Source: Erodium maritimum (Eukaryota; Streptophyta; Magnoliopsida; Geraniales; Geraniaceae). From it: a stretch of 64,000 bases of DNA. Below the pieces are notes generated by a model that saw nothing but the letters and a program-made list of their open reading frames with translations, did no database searches and was not told the DNA's origin. The stretch's first letter is position 1; the number at the start of each line of letters is the position of its first letter. The DNA lies in the NCBI GenBank assembly GCA_963921825.1, contig OY997590.1, positions 43,603,039 through 43,667,038 on the forward strand, in the 5' to 3' direction. A program made the translations under genes and the position numbers. This document shows positions 55,191 through 64,000 of the stretch, piece after piece.

Positions 55191-55990
55191 AGGCCCTACA
55201 TTGTTAGAAATGATATTAATGAGTTAACAAGTGCATATATATGATAATAAAAGAACAAAACAGGAAAACAAATTCTTTGAATCCAATATTACCTTCAGCA
55301 TTGATTTCTTCTTCGGAAGCTTCATGTACCATTCCCTTTTAAATTTTCTTTATGAACTTGTCAAGCCTTGCCCTATCAGCTTTACTCATCATCCAATCTT
55401 CCTCTTCGGATGATGCACCATCTTCATCCATAGTTTTAGTGGTTGCAGCTTCAGCACTTGGTGATCCTTCAATATCAGCTACTGCATTAACTCCTTTAAC
55501 ATCAGCTGTTGTATCAGCTCTTTCATGTGAATCGTTCGATTTACCGTCAACTTCCACTTCAGATTTGGAATCATTGTCCAGAAAAACCCTAAATGGAATT
55601 TCATCTGCTTTCTGCATCTTTGGCATATCCTCCTTCCGCATTAGTGGTGGCACAGGGCAAGGCATGGTCTGCCCACCTCCTTTCATTAGGATTGTCACCT
55701 TCCCCCTCGGTGTTACCAAAGTGTATGGCAACGCTTCGGAGGTCCCACTAATGTATATGAGGATAACCTGCCTTCCTCATATAAGCTCAAAAGAATATCC
55801 AGTTCATCTTCTATCAATTTCTCCCGCCCATTCTTTAGGCTCATCCCCGGCACTTGATATTCCAAAGTTTACGTGGTGTCACATCCCACCAGACAAATTA
55901 GTTCCATCACGTTGTCCCACGACATCCTATCTGGCTCTATGGTGAACAACTCAACTTGTCCCTCGACATATTGACATGTCGGTTGCTCAA
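55191..55990 (-). pseudogene. MULE transposase N-terminal domain, degraded
   Basis: On - from about 55990 the frame reads LNYGGDFVEQPTCQYVEGQV, then IEPDRMSWDNVMELICLVG, the plant MuDR N-terminal pattern (HxGG.F.....Y.GG.....D.D..S). After TAA near 55896 it continues VPGMSLKNGREKLIEDELD and LYEEGRLSSYTLVGP. A frame break near 55735 leads to an acidic, Ser-rich region ending DKFIKKI, with a donor-like GGTAA near 55292. The acidic exons at 51340-51917 are its probable continuation. Confidence 0.72.
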
Positions 55991-56009
55991 CAAAATCCCC
56001 TCCATAATT

Positions 56010-56515
56010 TAAAAGGTTGGTGTTGTGTTTTTAAAACAAATAAAAGGGAAGGTGTTGTGTGGTTTCGGCAAAACAGAAACAAAGAGAGAAAACAAGAGAG
56101 AGAAAGTGGAGAGAGGAAAGAGAAGGAAAAAAGGGAGAAAAAGAGAAGAAGGGTTGGGGTTTTGTGATTTTCCCGACGATCCAATCGGTGGATCGTCTCA
56201 ACGATCAAGGAATCGAGCTCCCATCGTCATTCCCTACGGTGAGTACCCTTTCGATTTTTGTTTTGGTACGTTTGAAGTTTAGGGTTTGGGTTAAAACGAG
56301 TAGAATATGGGTGAGTTGAGGTGTGGGGTTCGTTGGGGAGGTTTTGGAGCGAAAGGTGAACGTTTTTCGGTGACCGGAGGCTCGGGGGAGCTCCGGCCAC
56401 CGTGTACGGTGGCTGCCGGAGTTGGGATGGTGGCTGGCCGGAGCTAGGACCGGCCACCTCCATGGTGAACCGGCCCAAAACCGGCCCAACCACCCTCGGG
56501 TCTTAAGGGTCGGGT
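56010..56515 (+). repeat. Truncated Gypsy LTR fragment (A family)
   Basis: Matches the purine-rich leader and the following GC-rich part of the family LTR (compare 52430-52850). It includes a strong donor-like site, TACGGTGAGT, near 56228. Its left part is missing, and it is cut at 56515 by LTR D. The remainder may lie beyond the window. Confidence 0.7.
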
Positions 56516-59500
56516 TGTAAGAACCACTCCCAGTCAACGCCAGTCAAACCTGCGAAAAACAGGAAAATTTAAAAATTTTAAGGCAGACACTAAATTAAAC
56601 CCAAAATTGACCCCGAGGGTCATACCGGACTTAAGATGACCCTGATATCGACCAAAGTGAGTTCCGGGGGACTCAGGGCAATCAATTTGGGAAATGTTGA
56701 CTTTTAGCTGGAAAAGTCAACCGAGCGACGTTTTGGTCCATTCGAGGACCGTTTTGGATCCAAAAATCTTAGCCGTCGTCGCAACGGCTTAGTTGAGCCA
56801 TTTCCTCGTAGCCCGACAAGTTTCGTAATTCCTTGGAAAAAGTGCCCGTTCGGGGCCCGAAACGTCCGATTTTCGCGAATCTGATTGGAAAATATCTAGT
56901 AGATATTTTCCCAAAAGGTGTGGGACCCACCTTGCCACTTGTCAAACAAGTGGTGGTGTTAGTTTTGGGGGGGAAATAAAGAAGACACCTTATGGGGTTC
57001 GGCCACACCTAAAAAGAAAAGAAAAAAAATAGAAAAAGGAAGAGAGTGGTTTAGAGAGATAAGGAGAAGGAGAAGAAGAGAGAAGGGAGAGAAAGTTAGG
57101 GTTTGGAGGCACTATTCACGTCATCTAACCCTTGGATCGTCTCAAAGTTCGAAGAATCAAACTCTCCTCGTCTTCCTCTACGGTATATACCAAACCGATC
57201 TTCGATTTGTCATTTTCTAAATTTAGGTTTTGGTTCGAAACTATTATTTTAAGGTTGTTTTGATGTTGGGGGAGTGTTGGATACGTTTTGGACACGTTTG
57301 GAGGTGAAGGAGAACGTTTTCCGACGACCGGGAGCTCGGGAGGAGCTCCGGCCACCATGGGGGTGGCCGGCCACCATGAGGGGTGGCTGGCCAGAGCTAG
57401 GGCCGGCCACCACCATGGTGGGCCGGGCCCACTTGAACCCTAGGACCCACGGCCAAGTTGGGCCGGGTGGGGCCCACGTGCTCGGGTGATCGGGTTTTGT
57501 GTTTGGGTGGTTTAGAACGTTCCCCGGACCATTTATCCACAACCGAATCGAATTTTGGAATTAAAATGTGAAAGTTGTAATTGACGGGTTTAGAAACATT
57601 AAACGTTAAATAAATGACTCGGAAGTCGGAATTCGATTCCGTCGAGTGCCTAGGAACCTTTGAATTATTCTAAGACCGTAGGAACGAAAACGGGAATTTT
57701 CGGAGCCCCGGAAGGGCGTTTCCAAAACCCGGGCAGATTCGCCACGTCGGGCGAATCGGGCCTTTCCGGGTCCAATATCGACAATGTCGAGTAATTGGGG
57801 AGTTTGGGAGTGATCGACATTGTCGGGGTTACTTTTGGGCGTTAAGTTTGTTAAATTCCAGTTTTTGTCTGCGAACTTAAAAGTACTTAAAATTGTGTTC
57901 TTTTAGATCGTGCTGCAGACAGAGGGAAAGGAAAGCTAGGCGAGTGACTGAGATCACGCCGGAGCTTGTTGGTTGTCTTTTGGAGAACACGCACGAGGTA
58001 GGGAAAAGTAGCCGGATCTCGGCCCTAACTAGGGAAAGTTAACAGTAGAATTGCATGTGACATCGGGGTGTCGTGGGTTAAGTAGGTTTATCGAATGTTA
58101 GAAAGGCATGATACGGGAATGTAGCGAATATTAGAAAAGCATGTGACACTTAGTACTATCGTAGGAGTAGAGAACTTATCGATATTAGGAGTACTGGAGG
58201 CATATGACCATGCCTGGAGGTTGATTGTGAAACTGTTGATATTAGGACTGTTGGAGGCATTGGTTATGCCGGAGGTTGATTGTGTTGTTGGGTCTCGAGG
58301 TAGGGTTGGAGATGAACCAACTCGCAGCGGAAAATCAATGAAAACCAAGAGACAATTAAAACCATGAAACAACTAACAAAGAATGGATTAACAAGAGAAA
58401 AATCCAGCACTAGTTCTTACCAAAACAAGAACACCGGTTAACGAATGATTGGCTTGAGTCTCCAAGACGCCTACGTATCCACATGGGAATCAAAGCCACG
58501 TAGTTCTTCTCTTTGAGGACTCAAGAACACAAACATGGAGGTGGAAACTAGCCAAACCCGAAATGGCCATGGAAGAGGGAGAGAAAAATGTGTTTCCTAT
58601 TCTTGTCTTGTGTTTGTTATGTTGAAAAAAGATGACTTAGACATAACAAAACCCATACTTGTCCAACTAAAGGTATGGGACAAGTATGGTGTCAAGTAAG
58701 GTGTAAATAGGACAAAGTATGGCAAGACAAGATTGGGTTAGGTGGTGAATCACCAACACCTTAATCCTTGTCTTGCTTGCTTAGTACTAATTAATCAAGA
58801 CTTGATTAATTAGTTCCATGGGCCTTAGTTGCATGGGCCTTTCATGGGCCTCTTGGAACATGGCCCGTGGCCATTTCCAACGAGGTCCCGTGATTCGCTC
58901 ATCGCCTCCAAGCCTTCCATACCGGAAATGTCCAACATTATCCGACGCAATCAATCCCAAGACTCCAAGCCTTGTCTCGATCCGTAAAGTCCTATTCACT
59001 TACGGGCACATGACCCAAAACCCAGTTTTGGTCATGTCCCGAGACAACTCCCTTTTGGCCATTCTCCATAAATGTGTCAATGAGTTTCATCCTCCGGTGT
59101 GACCCTTAGGTTTATGCATGTCAATAGATCAACGTAAAATCCCATTTTACTTGATCCTATTTAAGTGGCAACTAACGAGACTTTAGTATTGCCTGACACT
59201 GCATAACGAATCGACCCTGTCGATTCTAACCTTTCCGTCATCCCTGTCATTATCCTTTTATCTCCGATATCCTGATTGAGATAAGGCATAGAGCCGTCAT
59301 CCTTATTATTCTCAATCACCATTCCTTGATATGTGAGATGACTGAAGATATGATACCCAGTATCATGTGCATGGCCATGCTATTCTTCCAGTCACTCTCG
59401 ATCAAGTGGCCGAGAACCGATATCTTTCCCATACCTTAGTATGAGGGATAAATCCCTTAGCCGTCTTTCGTGTCACTCATGTAGCCCGTCCCCAAGCCAA

Positions 59501-60640
59501 TCCTGGCCGTTATGGAAGCCCTGTTACGGACAACGTTAGGCTCAGGTCAAACTCAGTTGTTGACTACATAGCGATCACAAAGACTCCTTGGTCTAAGGAT
59601 ACATGACAAGCTACAACACTGAATATGTTCATGACTTAATCTATGGCACATATTCAGGGCGGGTCGTCCAATATCATGTCCCACATGATATCTATGATCA
59701 GACTCCGGAATCCCATTCCAATGACTAACAGAACGTAAGCCATAAAGAGCCATCTTTCATACTAGTCGCTTCTAGTGAAGCTTTGTTGACTAGGGACCCA
59801 TCGAGTGTGATCTATCTCGATCTATGGTTCTATTCGCATGGTGGGCATAGATCAGAGCACACATCGATATATTACTCCAACACATAAGTAATATAAAGCC
59901 GCTTTAATTTTATTGCTAACGATGATATATACATTCGGACATTTAGGATTGAACTACGGGCACTAAGACTAACATGTGTATTTGTGTCTTGGGTGGCCAT
60001 GAGAGCCCGTGTTTTATTGTTATGTCTTGGGTGGCCATGAGAGCCCGTGTTTTACAGTTGTGTCTTGGGTGGCCATGAGAGCCCGTGTTTTACTGTTCGT
60101 GTCTTGGGTGGCCATGAGTGCCCGTGGGGTGTTGAACCCGTGTCTTTAATGTTGGTGTCTTGGGTGGCCATGAGTGCCTGTGGGGTTGTTGAACCCGTGT
60201 CTTTACTGTTGGTGTGTCTTGGTTGGCCATGAGTGCCCGTGGGGTTGTTGAACCCGTGTTGGGGATAGTGTTCCCCGGTGTGAGTTTGTTATTGGTGTTA
60301 CCGGCATTGTCTGCTAATTATGTCGTAGTCATTCTATTATCTGTGGTGGTGAGCGAACGCTCACCCCTAGCTGCTTTTCCTACAGGTACCGATCACGGGA
60401 TGGACTAGGTGAGCTCTCGAAGCTTGAGGAGCTAGGAGCGGAGTCCGGGTTTTATCTTTTGAGTCTAGTGACGGATACCTTGTACTTTGTCCAATTGTTG
60501 GGACGTTTTTTGAGTTGTAAATATTACTTTGATTAACTAAATGGTGTTTTTAAAGAGTTTATTCAAAACAGGTTTCAATTGTTTTATTATTTTAAACGTT
60601 CGCGTCCCGAGTTCGGTTTTACTGAAATTGGGGCGTGACA
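56516..60640 (+). repeat. Gypsy LTR D (A family), split by a Copia LTR
   Basis: TGTAAGAACCACTCCC to GGGGCGTGACA. The pieces are 56516-58285 and 59980-60640. A primer site (TTGGTATTAGAGC, one change from usual) follows at 60643, so this was a 5' LTR with internal DNA. It carries fewer copies of the hairpin repeats than A or E. Confidence 0.88.
58286..59974 (-). mobile_element. Copia solo LTR in LTR D
   Basis: 1689 bp, reversed, flanked by TGTGT at 58281-58285 and 59975-59979. It shares the variant ACATTCGGAC near its right end with the copy at 60714 and not with the copies at 10534 or 20907. Confidence 0.95.
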
Positions 60641-60713
60641 GCTTGGTATTAGAGCTCGAGGTTTCACACCTCGGACTGTACGTCAATTAGGTGGGGAGAG
60701 TCGAGTTAGTTAA
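60641..60713 (+). other. Start of the Gypsy D internal region
   Basis: Primer site and about 70 bases matching 3011-3085 of Gypsy A, then interrupted by a Copia LTR. Confidence 0.8.
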
Positions 60714-62401
60714 TGTTGGGTCTCGAGGTAGGGTTGGAGATGAACCAACTCGCAGCGGAAAATCAATGAAAACCAAGAGACGATTAAAACCATGAAACAA
60801 CTAACAAAGAATGGATTCACAAGAGAAAAATTCAGCACTAGTTCTTACCAAAACAAGAACACCGGTTAACGAATGATTGGCTTGAGTCTCCAAGACGCCT
60901 ACGTATCCACATGGGAATCAAAGCCACGTAGTTCTTCTCTTTGAGGACTCAAGAACACAAACATGGAGGTGGAAACTAGCCAAACCCAAAATGGCCATGG
61001 AAGAGGGAGAGAAAATGTGTTTCCTATTCTTGTCTTGTATTTTTTATGTTGGAAAAAGATGACTTAAACATAACAAAACCCATACTTGTCCAACTAAAGG
61101 CATGGGAAAAGTATGGTGTCAAGTAAGGTGTAAATAGGACAAAGTATGGCAAGACAAGATTGGGTTAGGTGGTGAATCACCAACACCTTAATCCTTGTCT
61201 TGCTTACTTAGTACTAATTAATCAAGACTTGATTAATTAGTTCCATGGGCCTTGGTTGCATGGGCCTTTCATGGGCCTCTTGGAACATGACCCGTGGCCA
61301 TTTCCAACGAGGTCCCGTGATTCGCTCATCGCCTCCATGCCTTCCATACCGGAAATGTCCAACATTATCCGACGCGATCAATCCCAAGACTCCAAGCCTT
61401 GTCTCGATCCGTAAAGTCCTATTCACTTACGGGCACATGACCCAAAACCCAGTTTTGGTCATGTCCCGAGACAACTCCCTTTTGGCCATTCTCCATAAAT
61501 GTGTCAATGAGTTTCATCCTCCGGTGTGACCCTTAGGTTTATGCATGTCAATAGATCAACGTAAAATCCCATTTTACTTGATCCTATTTAAGTGGCAACT
61601 AACGAGACTTTAGTATTGTCTGACACTGCATAGCGAATCGACCCTGTCGATTCTAACCTTTCCGTCGTCCCTGTCATTATCCTTTTATCTCCGATATCCT
61701 GATTGAGATAAGGCATAGAGCCGTCATCCTTATTATTCTCAATCACCGTTCCTTGATATGTGAGATGACTGAAGATATGATACCCAGTATCATGTGCATG
61801 GCCATGCTATTCTTCCAGTCACTCTCGATCAAGTGGCCGAGAACCGATATCTTTCCCATACCTTAGTATGAGGGATAAATCCCTTAGCCGTCTTTCGTGT
61901 CACTCATGTAGCCCGTCCCCAAGCCAATCCTGGCCGTTATGGAAGCCCTGTTACGGACAACGTTAGGCTCAGGTCAAACTCAGTTGTTGACTACATAGCG
62001 ATCACAAAGACTCCTTGGTCTAAGGATACATGACAAGCTACAACACTGAATATGTTCATGACTTAATCTATGGCACATATTCAGGGCGGGTCGTCCAATA
62101 TCATGTCCCACATGATATCTATGATCAGACTCCGGAATCCCATTCCAATGACTAACAGAACGTAAGCCATAAAGAGCCATCTTTCATACTAGTCGCTTCT
62201 AGTGAAGCTTTGTTGACTAGGGACCCATCGAGTGTGATCTATCTCGATCTATGGTTCTATTCGCATGGTGGGCATAGATCAGAGCACACATCGATATATT
62301 ACTCCAACACATAAGTAATATAAAGCCGCTTTAATTTTATTGCTAACGATGATATATACATTCGGACATTTAGGATTGAACTACGGGCACTAAGACTAAC
62401 A
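60714..62401 (-). mobile_element. Copia LTR with mismatched flanks (probable crossover chimera)
   Basis: 1688 bp, reversed. The left flank is GTTAA and the right flank TGTGT, so they do not form a duplication. TGTGT is the flank of the copy at 58286. Its left part differs from that copy (for example at CCAAACCCAAAATGG), while its last 600 bases look identical to it. This is what unequal exchange between two Copia LTRs would leave. Confidence 0.85.
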
Positions 62402-63140
62402 TGTGTATTTGTGTCTTGGGTGGCCATGAGAGCCCGTGTTTTATTGTTATGTCTTGGGTGGCCATGAGAGCCCGTGTTTTACAGTTGTGTCTTGGGTGGC
62501 CATGAGAGCCCGTGTTTTACTGTTCGTGTCTTGGGTGGCCATGAGTGCCCGTGGGGTGTTGAACCCGTGTCTTTAATGTTGGTGTCTTGGGTGGCCATGA
62601 GTGCCTGTGGGGTTGTTGAACCCGTGTCTTTACTGTTGGTGTGTCTTGGTTGGCCATGAGTGCCCGTGGGGTTGTTGAACCCGTGTTGGGGATAGTGTTC
62701 CCCGGTGTGAGTTTGTTATTGGTGTTACCGGCATTGTCTGCTAATTATGTCGTAGTCATTCTATTATCTGTGGTGGTGAGCGAACGCTCACCCCTAGCTG
62801 CTTTTCCTACAGGTACCGATCACGGGATGGACTAGGTGAGCTCTCGAAGCTTGAGGAGCTAGGAGCGGAGTCCGGGTTTTATCTTTTGAGTCTAGTGACG
62901 GATACCTTGTACTTTGTCCAATTGTTGGGACGTTTTTTGAGTTGTAAATATTACTTTGATTAACTAAATGGTGTTTTTAAAGAGTTTATTCAAAACAGGT
63001 TTCAATTGTTTTATTATTTTAAACGTTCGCGTCCCGAGTTCGGTTTTACTGAAATTGGGGCGTGACAGCTTGGTATTAGAGCTCGAGGTTTCACACCTCG
63101 GACTGTACGTCAATTAGGTGGGGAGAGTCGAGTTAGTTAA
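62402..63140 (+). repeat. Second copy of the LTR D end and internal start
   Basis: Repeats 59975-60713: LTR end at 63067, primer site near 63070, then a cut by a Copia LTR at 63141. Confidence 0.93.
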
Positions 63141-64000
63141 TGTTGGGTCTCGAGGTAGGGTTGGAGATGAACCAACTCGCAGCGGAAAATCAATGAAAAC
63201 CAAGAGACGATTAAAACCATGAAACAACTAACAAAGAATGGATTCACAAGAGAAAAATTCAGCACTAGTTCTTACCAAAACAAGAACACCGGTTAACGAA
63301 TGATTGGCTTGAGTCTCCAAGACGCCTACGTATCCACATGGGAATCAAAGCCACGTAGTTCTTCTCTTTGAGGACTCAAGAACACAAACATGGAGGTGGA
63401 AACTAGCCAAACCCAAAATGGCCATGGAAGAGGGAGAGAAAATGTGTTTCCTATTCTTGTCTTGTATTTTTTATGTTGGAAAAAGATGACTTAAACATAA
63501 CAAAACCCATACTTGTCCAACTAAAGGCATGGGAAAAGTATGGTGTCAAGTAAGGTGTAAATAGGACAAAGTATGGCAAGACAAGATTGGGTTAGGTGGT
63601 GAATCACCAACACCTTAATCCTTGTCTTGCTTACTTAGTACTAATTAATCAAGACTTGATTAATTAGTTCCATGGGCCTTGGTTGCATGGGCCTTTCATG
63701 GGCCTCTTGGAACATGACCCGTGGCCATTTCCAACGAGGTCCCGTGATTCGCTCATCGCCTCCATGCCTTCCATACCGGAAATGTCCAACATTATCCGAC
63801 GCGATCAATCCCAAGACTCCAAGCCTTGTCTCGATCCGTAAAGTCCTATTCACTTACGGGCACATGACCCAAAACCCAGTTTTGGTCATGTCCCGAGACA
63901 ACTCCCTTTTGGCCATTCTCCATAAATGTGTCAATGAGTTTCATCCTCCGGTGTGACCCTTAGGTTTATGCATGTCAATAGATCAACGTAAAATCCCATT
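63141..64000 (-). mobile_element. Copia LTR, cut by the window end
   Basis: The first 860 bases of the reversed LTR, matching 60714-61573. If it is the original insertion, GTTAA should follow its far end outside the window; TGTGT there would mean another tandem unit. Confidence 0.9.

Larger units (their letters stand above)
48681..56009. mobile_element. MULE derivative with a GRF zinc-finger gene and a core-less MULE gene
   Basis: The left end begins GGGTTAAATAC and has repeated TTTGGTACCCTTATGTT segments, a style common in plant MULE terminal repeats. It contains a GRF zinc-finger frame on + and, facing it on -, a gene with a MULE N-terminal domain. Gypsy solo LTR E splits it. The right terminus is lost where a Gypsy LTR fragment starts near 56010, so no target duplication can be scored. 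Treating both genes as one element is inference from position. Confidence 0.55.
59975..64000. repeat. 2427-bp tandem duplication (window ends in second unit)
   Basis: Unit 1 is 59975-62401 and unit 2 starts at 62402 and runs to the end of the window. Each unit is the end of LTR D, the start of its interior and a reversed Copia LTR. All frames recur at offset 2427 and I see no differences. The number of further units is unknown. Confidence 0.95.

Noticed and set aside
1..64000. tRNA, rRNA or intact host genes
   Set aside because: None recognised on either strand; the initiator-tRNA matches are 12-14-base primer sites, not tRNA genes.

Overview
The window is intergenic DNA from a flowering plant, most likely a eudicot with a large, repeat-rich genome. 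It is almost entirely nested transposable elements. The evidence is Ty3/Gypsy elements with 2.5-3.3 kb LTRs and initiator-Met-tRNA primer sites, a Ty1/Copia family, a plant PIF/Harbinger transposase and Mutator-like (MULE) sequences. I see no intact host gene, tRNA, rRNA or CRISPR array. Species cannot be named from sequence alone.

The outer frame is a decayed PIF/Harbinger element. Its TATA box and leader lie at 1-236, most of its transposase at 9142-10409, and its C-terminus at 48434-48517. Gypsy element A (237-9136, TSD AAAAA) sits in the leader. Element X (10410-48431) sits in the transposase coding region. X is an old, non-autonomous LTR element with 506-bp LTRs, a primer site and a purine tract. 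Its interior (19379-20348, 24604-26240 and 47060-47925) has no recognisable pol. Instead it holds a coiled-coil gag-like frame joined to intronless fragments of host ubiquitin-activating enzyme E1 and EPSP synthase, plus unidentified ORF pieces. X was then hit by a young Copia element in its 5' LTR (10534-18991, TSD GTATC), by Gypsy solo LTR B (20349-24598, itself carrying a Copia solo LTR at 20907-22594), and by a MULE-type terminal-inverted-repeat element Y (26241-47050, 9-bp TSD). Inside Y is Gypsy C (27161-46891, TSD ATATT), now arranged LTR-internal-LTR-internal-LTR, and a fold-back element in a TA microsatellite.

Right of the Harbinger end, 48681-56009 is a MULE derivative. It has a GRF zinc-finger frame on + and, on -, a MULE N-terminal domain, a run of duplicated small acidic exons and a basic tail, but no catalytic core. 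Gypsy solo LTR E (51918-55185, TSD GTACT) interrupts it. From 56010 to the end are a Gypsy LTR fragment, Gypsy LTR D (56516-60640), and Copia LTRs on -. A 2427-bp unit there (59975-62401) is repeated in tandem and runs off the window, apparently produced by unequal exchange between Copia LTRs.

Three observations stand out: X as a host-gene mosaic in what was probably one reading frame; small hairpin arrays with compensatory changes recurring in three Gypsy families; and a palindrome followed by a 3' splice-site-like TACAG in the LTRs of all three families, suggesting an intron inside the LTR. All alignments were made by eye.
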